Shown here piece after piece: positions 43,701 to 56,459 of a DNA stretch of 64,000 nt (the first letter of the stretch is position 1; each line of letters begins with the position of its first letter). Both the position numbers and the translations under genes were made by a program. The DNA lies in assembly GCA_023055505.1 (NCBI GenBank), contig JALIRH010000095.1, positions 496,001-560,000 on the forward strand, read 5' to 3'. A model generated the notes under the pieces. The model did no database searches. It saw nothing but the letters and a program-made list of their open reading frames with translations, and had not been told where the DNA came from. The DNA comes from Callipepla californica brunnescens (taxonomy: Eukaryota > Chordata > Aves > Galliformes > Odontophoridae).

Positions 43701-46700
43701 TTCTCCTGTAGACAAATCAGGTGTGATTCCACTGCTTCGAAATGTTCAGCAAGAAACCGTATAATCAGAGCACCGAAAAAGCCCCCTTTACCAAGTAGAT
43801 CACACCAGCAGCGAGCTTTCTGTTCGAATGGCGCTGATCTGCGAATTCCGATTCTATGGCATCAATCGCGGCTCCTGCGGCTTTTGCCGCTGAAGAAAGA
43901 CGAGCGTCCTCAAGGTGCCGTGCAATGAATAGCGGCTTCAAGAATCAGCCGGCAGAGGTCCTAATCAAGCAAATCGCGGTTTCCATGTGAAAGTGACTCC
44001 GTTTCAGGAGTTGGAAGTGAATGGAAGCTGAATCCTAATATTAATGGGAGGGTAAGTTTGGATTCTCATTCTGCTCTGCAACTGTATACAACGTATGTCT
44101 GCATCATTCATTCATCTGCGAGCACGTTTTCATTCTTTTTCTCTGAGCAGTGTTCTTCTCCTTTTTAGTACCTCTAGATAATACCGACACACTAGTTTTT
44201 ATGTCGAAGAAACGGATCATCCCGATGTTCATTTGGAACGGTATGATATTCAGAGCTAAAGAAGTCAAATAGTAGCGTTGAATACGTCAAGCTGTTTTTT
44301 CTACCAAATGCATTGTGTGATTCAACCGCTTCGAAATGTTCCCCAAAAACACTGTCATCGGAGCATTGCAAAAGCCTTCTTTAAAAAGCAGAGCAAAACG
44401 GCTGCGAGCTTTCTATTTGAAACGAGAAGAACTGCGTATCAGGCTCGAATCGCATCAATCGCGGCTATTGCTGCTTTTGCCGCTGAAGAAAGACGCCAAT
44501 AAAACGACAGACGTGCACTGAATAGCGGCATCAATAATTGCCGGTTGCGGTCAAATTTCATCCAATCGCGTCTAACACGTGAAAGTGACTCCGTTTCAGG
44601 AGTTGTAAGAGAATGCATGCTGGATCCCAAACTTAGTGGGAGGGAAAGATTTGATTCTCGTGTGTGATTCTACCGCTTCTAAATGTTCCTCATAAAACCT
44701 TGTCACCGGAGCTTCGTAATGGCTCCCTTTAAGAAGCAGAGCAAAGCGGCCGAGAGTTTGATGCTCGAACCGCGCTTAGCCGCGGATTCCCATTCAATCG
44801 CATCAATCGCGGCTCCTGCTGCTCTTGCCGCTGAAGAAAGACGCCAGTCAGACAGCAGCAGTGCACTGAATCGCGGCTTTTCAAAAATCAGCCGGTAGCG
44901 GTCCTAATCCAGCAAATCGCGGTTTACACGTGAAAGTGACGCCGTTTCTGGAGTTGTAAGAGAATGTGTGCTGGATCCCAGTGTCAATAGGAGGGAAAGT
45001 TTTGATTCTCATTCTGCTCTGCTACTGAATGCAACGTAAGTCTGCATCATTCATTCATCTGCGAGCACGATTTCATTCTTTTCTCCTACCAGTGTTGGTA
45101 TCGTTTTTACTTCCACAATCTACCACATTCACTTCAATTTTCTTCCAATACACGTGGATCGTTCTCATTTTCTCTCAAAAAGGTATGTTTTTCAGAACTA
45201 TGGAAGCAATGGAGAGGAGTTAAGTACGAAAATTTAATTCTCCCAATGGTATGTGTGATTCTACAGCTTCTAAATGTTCCCCAGAAAACCTTGTCACCGG
45301 AGCATCGGAATAGCCCCCTTTAAGAAGCAGAGCAAAGCGGCCGAGAGTTTGATGCTCGAACCGCGCTTAGCCGCGGATTCCGATTCACTCGCATCAATCG
45401 CGGCTCCTGCTGCTTTTGCCGCTGAAGAAATACGCCAGTCAGCCGGTAAAAGTGCACTGAATCGCGGCTTTTCAATAATCAGCCGGTAGCGTTCCTACTC
45501 CAACAAATCGCGGTTTACACGTGAAAGTGACTCGGTTTCAGGAGTTGTAAGTGAATGGATGCCTGATCCCAGTGTTAGTGAGAGGGAAAGTTTTGATTCT
45601 CATTCTGCACTGCTACTGAATGCAACGTATGCCTGCATCATTCATTCATCTGCGAGCAAGTTTTCATTCTTTTCTCTGAGCAGTCTTGTTACCTTTTTTA
45701 GCACCTCTAGTCACACAAGTTTTTCTTGCCAAACATACGGACAATTCCGATTGTCATTTGCAACGGTATGATATTCAGAGCTGAGGAAGTGAAATAGGAG
45801 CGTTAAGTACGTCAAGCTGTTTCTTCTACCAAATGTATGTTTGATTCCACCTCTTCTAAGTGTTCCCCAAAAAAACTATCATCGGAGCGTTGCAAAAGCC
45901 TTCTTTAACAAGCAGAGCAAACCGGCAGAGTGTTAATATTCGAACCGCTCAGAACCTCGGATACCGCTCGAATCGCATCAATCGCGGCTACTGCTGCTTT
46001 TGCCGCTGAAGAAAGACGCCAGTCAGACAGCAGCAGTGCACTGAATCGCGGCTTTTCAAAAATCAGCCGGTAGCGGTCCTATTCCAACAATTCGCGGTTT
46101 ACACGTGAAAGTGACTCGGTTTCTGGAGTTGTAAGTGAATGTGTGCTGGATCCCAGTGTTAATGGGAAGGAAAGTTTAGATTCTCATTCTGCTCTGTTAC
46201 TGTATGCAACGTATGTCTGAATCGTTCATTCATCTGCGAGCACGTTTTCATTCTTTTCTCTGACCAATGCTCTTATCCTTTTTACTTCCTCAATCTAACA
46301 CATTCACTTCAATTTTCTTACAATACCCGCGGATCTTTCTCATTCTCTCTCAAAAAGGTATGTTTCTCAGAACTATGGAAGCAATGGAGAGGCGTTAAGT
46401 ACGGAAAGCTGGTTCCTCTCCCAAAGGCGTGTGTGATTCTACCGCTTCTAAATGTTCCCCAGAAAACCTTGTCACCGGAGCATCGGAATAGCCCCCTTTA
46501 AGAAGCAGAGAAAAAGCGGCAGAGAATTTGATGCTCGAACCGCGCTTAGCCGCGGATTCCGATTCAATCGCACCAGTCGCGGCTCCTGCTGCTTTTGCTG
46601 CTGAAGAAAGACGCTAGTCAGCCGGTAAAAGTGCACGGAATCGCGGCTTCAGTAATCAGCCGGTAGCGGTTCTTCTCCAACAAATCGCGGTTTACACGTG

Positions 46701-49700
46701 AAAGTGACTCCGTTTCAGGAGTTGTATGTGTATGTATGCTGCATCCCAATGTTAGTGGGAGGGAAAGTTTTAATTCTCATTCTGCTCTACTACTGAATGC
46801 AACGTATCTCTGCATCATTCATTCATCTACGAGCACGTTTTCATTCTTTACTCTGACCAGTGTTGTTATGTGTACTTCTAGTTAATACATGGAAAAACTT
46901 TTTCTTGTCGAACACAAGTATCTTTCGATTCTCTTTTGCAAAAGTATGGTATTCAGAGATAAAGAAGCAAAAAAGAAAAGTTTATTACGGAAAGCTGTTT
47001 CTTCTACTAATTGCATTGTGTGATTGCACCGCTTCTATATGTTCCCCAAAAACACTGTCATCTGAGTATTGCAAATGCTCCCTTTAACAAACGTAGCAAA
47101 CCGGCAGTGAGCTAGTGTTCGAACCGCGGAAAACCGTGAATCATGTTCGAATCGCATCAATCGCGGCTCCTGCTGCTTTTGCCGCTGAAGAAAGAAGCCA
47201 GTCAGTTGAAAGACGTGCACTGAATTGCGTCTTCAGTAATCAGCCGGCAGCGTTTCTATTCCAACAAATCGCGGTTGAAACCTGAAAGTGACTCCAATTC
47301 TGGTGTTGTAAGTGAATGGATGCTGGATCCCAGTGTCAGTGAGAGGGAAAGTTTTGATTCTCATTCTGCTCTACTACTGAATGCAACGTACGTCTGCATC
47401 GTTCATTCATCTACGAGCACGTTTTCATTCTTTTCTCTGACCAGTCTTGTTATTCCTTTTCCTACCTCTAGTTAATATCGTCACACAAGTTTTTACTTGC
47501 CAAACAAACAATTCATTCCCTTTTTCTTTTGGAACGGTATGGTATTCAGCGCTAAAAAGTCCAATAGTAGCGTTAAGTACGTCAAGCTGTTTCTTCTACC
47601 AAATGTATGTTTGATTCACCACTTCTAAGTCTTCCCCAAAAACACTGTCAGCGGAGCGTTGCAAAAGCCACTTTTAACAAGCAGAGCAAACCGGCAGAGT
47701 GTTAATGTTCGAACCGCGAAGAACCGCGTCTCAGGCTCGAATCGCATCAATCGCGGCTCCTGCTGCTTTTGCCGCTGAAGAAAGACGCCAGTCAGGCGGC
47801 AGCAGTGCACTGAATCGCCGCTTTTCAAAAATCAGTCGGTAGCGGTCTAATTCCAACAAATCGCGTTTTACATGTGAAAGTGACTCGGTTTCAGGAATTA
47901 GAAGTGAATGTATGCTGGATCCCATTGTTAATGGGAAGGAAAGTTTTGATTCTCATTCTGCTCTGCTACTGAATGCAACGTATGTCTGCATCGTTCATTC
48001 ATCTGCGAGCACGTTTTCCTTCTTTTCTCTGACCAGTGCTGTTATCCTTTTTACTTCCTCAATCTAACACATTCACTTCAATTTTCTTACAATACCCGCG
48101 GATCTTTCTCATTCTCTCTCAAAAAGGTATGTTTTTCAGAACTATGGAAGCAATGGAGAGGCGTTAAGTACGGAAAGCTGGTTCCTCTCCCAAAGGCGTG
48201 TGTGATTCCACCGCTTCTAAGGGTTCCCCAGAAAACCTTGTCACCGGAGCATCGGAATAGCCCCCTTTAAGAAGCAGAGAAAAAGCGGCCGAGAGTTTGA
48301 TGCTCGAACCGCGCTTAGCCGCGGATTCCCATTCAATCGCATCAATCGCGGCTCCTGCTGCTTTTGCCGCTGAAGAAAGACGCCAGTCAGCCGGTAAAAG
48401 TGCACTGAATCGCGGCTTCAGTAATCAGCCGGTAGCGGTTCTTCTCCAACAAATCGCGGTTTACACGTGAAAGTGACTCCTTTTCAGGAGTTGTAAGTGT
48501 ATGTATGTTGCATCCCAATGTTAGTGGGAGGGAAAGTTTTGATTCTCATTCTGCTCTACTACTGAATGCAACGTATGTCTGCATCGTTCATTCATCTGCG
48601 AGCACGTTTTCATTCTTTTCTCTGACCAGTCTTGTTATTCCTTTTCCTACCTCTTTTTAATATCGTCACACAAGTTTTTCTTGCCAAACAAACAATTCAT
48701 TCCCTTTTTCTTTTGGAACGGTATGGTATTCAGAGCTAAAAAGTCAAATAGTAGCGTTAAGTACGTTAAACTTTTTCTTCTACCAAATGTATGTTTGATT
48801 CCACCTCTTCTACGTGTTCCCCAAAAACACTATCATCGGAGCGTTGCAAAAGCCTTCTTTAACAAGCAGAGCAAACCGGCAGAGTGTTAATATTCGAACC
48901 GCTCAGAACCTCGGATTCCGCTCGAATCTCATCAATCGCGGCTCCTGCTGCTTTTGCCGCTGAAGAAAGACGCCAGTCAGACGGCAGCAGTGCACTGAAT
49001 CGCGGCTTTTCAAAAATCAGCCGGTAGCGGTTCTTCTCCAACAATTCGCGGTTTACACGTGAAAGTGACTCGGTTTCAGGAGTTGGAAGAGAATGTGTGC
49101 TGGATCCCAGTTTTAATAGAAGTGAAAGTTTTAATTCTCATTCTGCTCTGTTACTGTATGTAACGTACGTCTGAATCGTTCATTCATCTGCGAGCACGTT
49201 TTCATTCTTTTCTCTGACCAGTGCTGTTATCCTTTTTACTTCCTTAATCTAATACACTCACTTGAATTTTCTTACAATACCGGCGGATCTTTCTCATTCT
49301 CTCTCAAAAAGGTATGTTTTTCAGAACTATGAAAGCAATGGAGAGACGTTAAGTACGGAAAGATAATTCCTCTCCCAAAGGCGTGTGTGATTCCACCGCT
49401 TCTAAGGGTTCCCCAGAAAACCTTGTCACCGGAGCATCGGAATAGCCCCCTTTAAGAAGCAGAGAAAAAGCGGCAGAGAATTTGATGCTCGAACCGCGCT
49501 TAGCCGCGGATTCCGATTCAATCGCACCAGTCGCGGCTCCTGCTGCTTTTGCCGCTGAAGAAAGACGCTAGTCAGCCGGTAAAAGTGCACGGAATCGCGG
49601 CTTCAGTAATCAGCCGGTAGCGGTTCTTCTCCAACAAATCGCGGTTTACATGTGAAAGTGACTCGGTCTCAGGAGTTGTATGTGTATGTATGCTGCATCC

Positions 49701-51380
49701 CAATGTTAGTGGGATGGAAAGTTTTAATTCTCATTCTGCTCTGCTACTGAATGCAACGTATGTCTGCATCATTCATTCATCTACGAGCACGTTTTCATTC
49801 TTTACTCTGACCAGTGTTGTTATTCTTTTTCGTACTTCTAGTTAATACATGGAAAAACTTTTTCTTGTCGAACACAAGTATCTTTCGATTCTCTTTTGCA
49901 AAAGTATGGTATTCAGAGATAAAGAAGCAAAAGAGAAACGTTTATTAAGGAAAGCTGTTTCCTCTACCAAATGGATGTGTGATTCCACCGCTTATAAGTG
50001 TTCCCAAAAACACTGTCATCTGAGCATTGCAAATGCTACCTTTTACAAACATATCAAACCGGTAGCGAGCTAATGTTCGAACCGCGGAAAACCGTGAATC
50101 ATGTTCGAATCGCATCAATCGCGGCTCCTGCTGCTTTTGCCGCTGAAGAAAGAAGCCAGTCAGTTGAAAGACGTGCACTGAATTGCGTCTTCAGTAATCA
50201 GCCGGTAGCGGTTCTATTCCAACAAATCGCGGTTGAAACCTGAAAGTGACTCCAATTCTGGTGTTGTAAGTGAATGGATGCTGGATCCCAGTGTCAGTGA
50301 GAGGGAAAGTTTTGATTCTCATTCTGCTCTACTACTGAATGCAACGTATGTCTGCATCATTCATTCATCTACGAGCACGTTTTCATTCCTTTCTCTGACC
50401 AGTCTTGTTATTCTTTTTCCTACCTCTAGTTAATATCGTCACACAAGATTTCTTGCCAAACAAACAATTCATTCCCTTTTTCTTTTGGAACGGTATGGTA
50501 TTCAGAGCTAAAAAGTCAAATAGTAGCGTTAAGTACGTTAAACTTTTTCTTCTACCAAATGTATGTTTGATTCCACCTCTTCTAAGTGTTCCCCAAAAAC
50601 ACTATCATCGGAGCTTTGCAAAAGCCACTTTTAACAAACATAGCAAACCGGCAGCGTGTTAATGTTCGAACCGCGAAGAACCGCGTATCAGGCTCGAATC
50701 GCATCAATCGCGGCTACTGCTGCTTTTGCCGCTGAAGAAAGACGCCAGTCAGACAGCAGCAGTGCACTGAATCGCGGCTTTTCAAAAATCAGCCGGTAGC
50801 GGTCCTATTCCAACAATTCGCGGTTTACACGTGAAAGTGACTCGGTTTCAGGAGTTGGAAGAGAATGTGTGCTGGATCCCAGTGTTAATGGGAAGGAAAG
50901 TTTTGATTCTCATTCTGCTCTGCTACTGAATGCAACGTATGTCTGCATCGTTCATTCATCTGCGAGCACGTTTTCCTTCTTTTCTCTGACCAGTGCTGTT
51001 GTCCTTTTTACTTCCTCAATCTAACACATTCACTTCAATTTTCTTACAATACCCGCGGATCTTTCTCATTCTCTCTCAAAAAGGTATGTTTTTCAGAACT
51101 ATGGAAGCAATGGAGAGGCGTTAAGTACGGAAAGCTGGTTCCTCTCCCAAAGGCGTGTGTGATTCCACCGCTTCTAAGGGTTCCCCAGAAAACCTTGTCA
51201 CCGGAGCATCGGAATAGCCCCCTTTAAGAAGCAGAGAAAAAGCGGCCGAGAGTTTGATGCTCGAACCGCGCTTAGCCGCGGATTCCCATTCAATCGCATC
51301 AATCGCGGCTCCTGCTGCTTTTGCCGCTGAAGAAAGACGCCAGTCAGCCGGCTGCCGTGCACTCAATAGCGCCTTCTCTA
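43701..51380 (+). repeat. HOR satellite of about 590-bp monomers
   Basis: Fourteen tandem monomers, counted by the word CCGCTGAAGAA (about 43887, 44478, 44829, 45420, 46005, 46600, 47184, 47778, 48367, 48957, 49552, 50143, 50732, 51327). Spacing is about 590 bp, with one short monomer of about 350 bp (second to third). The segment after TGTGATTC sorts them into types: A (CCTTGTCACCGGAGCATC), B (ACTATCATCGGAGCGTTG) and C (ACTGTCATCTGAGTATTG). From the fourth monomer the order is A B | A C B A B | A C B A, a five-monomer higher-order repeat of about 2,955 bp. Short frames with Ala-rich SIAAPAAFAAEER peptides are satellite translations. Family not recognised. Confidence 0.88.
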
Positions 51381-52850
51381 ATCAGCCGGCATCGGTCCTA
51401 TTCCAACACATACGCTAAAGCTAAACCTCACCCTACTCTCACCCTTACGCACCAGCTAACCCTGCCTCAATCCCTACATACAGATCAAATCCGAAACCTA
51501 AACCTAACCCTAAACCTCAACTTCATGCTAACATCAACACTCAACCTAATCCTATCCCTAAATAGAATCATCACATTGAGAAACACTTTCTCCCTAACCC
51601 TAATCCGAAATCGAATCCGAAACCTCAAAGAATCCCAAACCCTTTCCATAGCTCTAACCCAATGCTGAACCCTACCCTGACCCACTTTCACTACCCCTTA
51701 CCATAAAACTCAATCAACACCAAAACCCACCCCTGACACTAAACCTAACACTAATTCTTATCCTAACCCTAACCCAAACACTTACCCTAATCCGAACCAA
51801 AACCCAAGCCCTAACGCGAGCACAAAGCCTTACCTTGCCCCTCATTCTATTCTGAACCCTAACCGGAAACCTAACACTTACCCTAAGACCAACCCTTTCC
51901 CTAAACAGAAATCTATCCCTAGCAGAAGCGGAACCCAAGCAAAAACTCCTACTTTAACACCAACCCCAAGTTGATGCCCAAGCCTAAACCTGACACATAG
52001 CATCACATTACCACAACCCTCACCTAAACTCTAACCCCAACCCTAACACTAAGACTTACCCTAGCTATCTGATGGTCCTCATACCCTATTCCAATTCCTA
52101 AACCCAAGGCAAACACCACACCAAAAGCAATGCCTACCATTTTCCAAACCTGACACTTAAAGTCAACCTAAACCTTACTCTAACCGTATATCAAACCCTG
52201 ACCATTAGCCTCATTGTGACTCTAAGTCTGCCTTCAATCGAAATCTGACCCTAAAACCAACCCCAACTCAAAGCCCAACCCTAAACCTAAAGCTAAGCAT
52301 CAGATTACTGCAGATCTCACCTAACCTATCCCTACTTCTAACCCCAAACCCAATCCAAACGCCAAACCTATTCCTAACTTAACACTAAGCCAGAACCCAA
52401 CCCAAGGCCTACCCCTTCTCTCAGCCTAACACTCAAACTAACCTAGACCCAAAACCAACCCTAAATCAAATCCTAACCCTCCCCCTTACTCTATCCTGTA
52501 CCCAAGCAAGGCGTAACCCTTCTCTGATCCTAAAACTAAAGAGAGCTCTACCCCATACTCTAAACCTTCATCTACACCAAAACCTAACCCTATCCCTAAT
52601 CCAAAACCTAACCCTAAACCTAACCCGAACTCTAACCTTAATCCTAAACCTAAACCTTACCCTAACCCTAAGCCTAACCTTAACCCTAAGCCTTCTCTGA
52701 ACCTCAAACTAAAGAGAACCCTAGCCCTTGCACTAAACCTTCAGCTACACAAAAAAATAACCCTAACCTAATCCTAAAACAAACCCTAAACCTAACCCAA
52801 AGCATCAGATTACCACAACCCTAACCTGACACCTACACTCAAATGCATCC
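51381..52850 (-). repeat. Diverged C-strand telomere-like unit
   Basis: CCCTAA-type sequence distantly matching module B in its first half and the reverse complement of module C in its second (for example 52390-52430 mirrors 2985-3025; 52690-52740 mirrors 2868-2905). Contains the conserved GCATCAGATTAC word in inverse sense near 51997, 52297 and 52801. Older than the 3.8-kb and 39-kb copies. Confidence 0.82.
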
Positions 52851-53040
52851 TTCCCCTTATTTGAAGCAAAGTGAAATCCTAAATGGAATTCATAGGAAGA
52901 GCGAATTCACCAATCTTCATCGGATACAATGCACAATACATATACAATATACATACAAAGCGTACAAGGAAATGACTGAGTTTTCTCGTCTGTTAAAACA
53001 AAACAAAACAAAACAAAACAAAAAAACGTTTTACATTTTT
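52851..53040. other. Short non-repetitive junction
   Basis: AT-rich sequence with ACATATACAATATACAT and a CAAAA pentamer run (about 52998-53023) between the C-strand unit and the 3' end of the class I ERV. It may be the remains of the ERV 3' end; no LTR recognised. Confidence 0.4.
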
Positions 53041-53059
53041 CTTAGAGTGGTTTGTAGAT

Positions 53060-54100
53060 CGTCCGAAGTCTTGGACACCTCCCACTGGGGTCCTGTGTCA
53101 CGGATTGGTCCTTTCACATGGCTTGCATGGATCCATCTGCGCTCAGCTGTCCGGATGGCTGTTTCTGTTGCTAATAAAACAAGAAAAGGTCCTTCCCAGC
53201 GGGGAGTTAGAGATGACTCTTTCCACGTTTTAATTTAAACCTTGTCTCCTGGACTGATTCCATGTATTGCCATATCTAGCGGAGGCCGTTGGACCACCAG
53301 TCCTTCCATTCTTCATTCATTCCTTCTCTTATTCATTTCAATTCAATATTCCTGTATTTTCTTCTACCTTGGGATGTTCCGATGGGAGTTCTAAATCATA
53401 TGGCATTCCATATCCCATTTCAAAAGGTGATATTCCAGTCTCTCTTCTTCGTTCTGTTCTTCAGTTAAGTAGTGCCAGTGGCAAACACTTCATCCAAGAC
53501 ATCTTGGTTTCAATCATTCCTTTAGTAAGCCGCTTTGGAAGTTCCCCATTCGACCTTTCTACTTTTCCAGAGCTCTGTGGGTGCCATGGGGTGCGATATT
53601 CCCATTTGGTCCCCATTGGAGCTAAAGCCTCTTACACTGCCTTTAATACAAAGTGAGGGTCTCTAGCTGAATCTGCAACTTCCATGTTCCCATATCTGGG
53701 GATAATATGTTCGAACAATGTCTTGATTACTGTCTGGGCTGTTGCCCTAGCGGTGGGGTAGGCCTCCAGAAAATGTGTTCAATGGGCGATTCTTCCTAAG
53801 AAGTACTTCTATCTTCCAACCCTGGGGAGATCTGTGAAGTCTATCTGCATTTGAGCAAAAGGTCTGACAGCCCATTCCCTTCCTCCCTGTATTTTTTCCC
53901 TCAGTTGTTGTTTCTTTCCTTTCCTCCAAATCATCCAATGATCTACAATTCCTTTGGCTATGCTAGAAATGCCTATACACATCTATTTCATTGTGAATTG
54001 GTCCACCAAGGCCTGAAGCCCGCAATGAGTCTGCTTAGGAAATTCTCCTCATCTTCTCCAAGCTTTAGGGATTACCTCTCTTCCATCAGCTAATAACCAT
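53060..54100 (-). pseudogene. pol: Class I ERV integrase remnant
   Basis: The first catalytic Asp is in QMQIDFTDLPR (53823-53853). Downstream in transcription order are a segment resembling the third-catalytic-residue region (HPQSSGKVER type, near 53575) and a basic C-terminal part near 53060-53240, all in shifting frames with stops. Plus-strand frames here are antisense shadows. Confidence 0.7.
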
Positions 54101-54179
54101 TTTCCCTCCTTTTCCTCAACCTCCATTTGTCGGAGCCGCTCTTTTCGCTTCTTCATCAGCAAAATTAGTTCCCCTTATT

Positions 54180-56000
54180 TCAGCCGACATCGCCCTCTGG
54201 TGCCTTTCCGTGTACTACTGCGCTTTTCTCTGGTTCTCTTCTTGCCCTCAGAGTTTGTCTTCTTAACGACTGGTGAATTAACCCTTTCCCGGGTGAGTTT
54301 ACCAATCCTCTTTCCTCCCATCTTTTTCCCAAGGTATGGACTACCCCATACGCATACCTAGAATCTGTAGAGATAGTCCCAATGCTTCCTTTCAACATTT
54401 GAAGGGCTGTAAGGATTGTATAGAATTTCACAGCCTGAGCTGACCACGTTCTGTCCAATGCTCCCGATTCAATTACTGGAAATGTTTTCCCGTTTAGTAG
54501 AGCATCCCCTGATTTTCCTTTTCCTTCTACCACCCGGGAGGAGCCATCTACAAATCATTTGCCCCCTTCTAAGAACTTCTCCTCTTCTAAGTCCTCCCCT
54601 CTTTTAGCCTGATACTCTATACACTGAATGCAATCATGGCTTAAATCTTCATCTGGTTCCCCATAGAAAAATTGAGCAGGATTTGGCAAACTTGGAGTTT
54701 CTATTTCTAATTGAGGAGAATGGATTAGGATTCCTTCCTATTTCAATAGTCTAGCATCTGTAATCCACTTCTCTGCTTTTTCTTGGAGTACTCCCCTTAT
54801 TGTCATGTGGACTATACACTTGTAATTCACCCCTGAAAGTCATCTTCCCTGCTTCTTCTACTAACAGAGCTACAGCAACTATTGCTCGTAGACAGGTAGG
54901 CCACCCACGGCTAACGGGATCCAAGAGTTTTGAAAAGTATCCTGCTGGCTTCTTCTTCCCGGCCCATTCCTGGCTCACTACTCCAAAAGCGATCCCTTCG
55001 TCTGTATTTACAAAAAGGTAAAATGGGCTTTTTAGATCAGGTAAGCTTAACGCTGGTGCATGAAGAAGATCTACCTTGAAGTCTTCTAATCTTTGCTCAT
55101 CCTCCTGGCTCCACTTTCTTCAGCCATCTTGTACTAGTTTCTGCTATAAAAGCTTTACCTTACTGCTATCATTCTCAATCCATTGTCGACAGCATCCTAG
55201 CAGCCCTAACATCTGCCTCACCTGCCTCTTGCCTCTTGGGGCTTTTCAAGATCAAATCCCATTTGCCCGTTCTGGATCTAATGTCTTATTTCCCTTGCTT
55301 AACCAATGTCCCAAATATTTCACTTCCTCTTCTGTAAATTGGCATTTTGCCTTTGAAACTTGGAACCCCTTTGAACCAAAGAAATGCAATAGTTTAATGC
55401 TCTCCTGTCTAACTGTCTCCTCGCCTGCTCCAGCTAATAGTAAGTCATCTACATATTGCACTAAGGTTGCCTGTGGGTTTAGTTCATCAGTTTTTAGTAC
55501 TTGCTCAAGGGCTTGCCCAAACAAGTTAGGGATTCTGTGAATCCCTGTGGGAGCACTGTCCCTCTGAGTTGTTGTTTTCTATGGGGGTTTGGATCTTCCC
55601 ACTCGAAGACAAAGTAGTCTCTGCATTCTGCCGTCAGGGGGCAGGTCCAAAAAGCATCCTTGAAATCAATTCCACTATACTACTGAGATTCTGGCTTCAA
55701 TTGACCGAGCAGCGGATAGGGGTTTGCCACTACTGGGAAGCGGGGAATTGTTCTCTCCTTAATTTCCCTTGAGTCGTGGACCAATCTGTATGTGCCATAA
55801 GGTTTTTTTTTTTACATGGAGTATGGGAGTATTCTAGGGAGACATACAAGGCTCTAATAGTTCTTTAGATATTAATCTCTCCATTTCAGGTTGTAGCCCT
55901 GATTTACCTTCCTGTGAAATGGGATATTGTTTCACCCTAATTGGAATGCCTGGGTCCTTTAGAATCACTTCAAAGGGTTCTATGTCTAACTTCCCTACTG
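54180..56000 (-). pseudogene. pol: Class I ERV reverse transcriptase and RNase H
   Basis: The RT palm has the catalytic YVDD box at 55444-55455 (TLVQYVDDLLLAG) in a 90-codon open frame (55524-55252). The connection (AGYFSKLLDPVSRGWP) is at 54978-54751. RNase H carries a conserved Asp in STDSRYAYGVVHTLG near 54370. The upstream RT is broken by stops. The YVDD variant, rather than YMDD, is typical of gammaretroviruses. Confidence 0.82.
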
Positions 56001-56139
56001 ATTCTGGACTCTACCAAACTTCTGGGTTAATTCTAGCCTCATCTTCTATCGTTAGAGTACGTTGCTGAACAGTTAATTCTCTATCTTTTACTTCCAAATT
56101 TATTCCTAACTCCACAATTCAATCTCTCCCTAGCAAATT

Positions 56140-56406
56140 CTATTCTGCTTCAGGTACCAATAAAAAAGACTCAGTTCCATAGGTGCTAGGTGATTCTATT
56201 TCTACCTGCTTTACAACAGGTACCATAAAAGGTTCCCCTTTTGTTCCAATTACTTGTAGCTCTTCCGAGGATAAAGAACATCCTCGAGGTAAATATTGAA
56301 CAGTCGATCTTTCTGCCCCAGACTCTACCAAAAATTCCATTTCCTGACGCTGAGAACCCAATTTCAATTTTATCAAGGGCTTGTTTCTTTCCCAGGTCCC
56401 CAGCAC
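56140..56406 (-). pseudogene. pro: Class I ERV protease, active site altered
   Basis: An 88-codon frame with the shape of a retroviral aspartic protease: flap-like and hydrophobic-Gly segments around EFLVESGAERST. The catalytic triad is normally Asp-Thr/Ser-Gly. Here it reads Glu-Ser-Gly, so the catalytic Asp has been replaced. It lies in order between the gag zinc knuckle and RT. Confidence 0.78.
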
Positions 56407-56459
56407 ATAGAGTCCCTGACCCCCTCAGTCCTCCTGAAACATTTGCTCGTCCCAGATTC

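Noticed and set aside
43638..51366. Repeated Ala-rich frames (SIAAPAAFAAEER) in the HOR satellite
   Set aside because: They recur with the satellite period, are under 120 codons, and start or stop at different points in each monomer. Descent of the repeat explains them.
44311..51380. CRISPR-like or integron-like array
   Set aside because: Monomers of about 590 bp without unique spacers in a vertebrate context; a satellite HOR fits.
53267..55540. Plus-strand frames of 129 and 154 codons
   Set aside because: Antisense shadows of the class I ERV pol on the minus strand.
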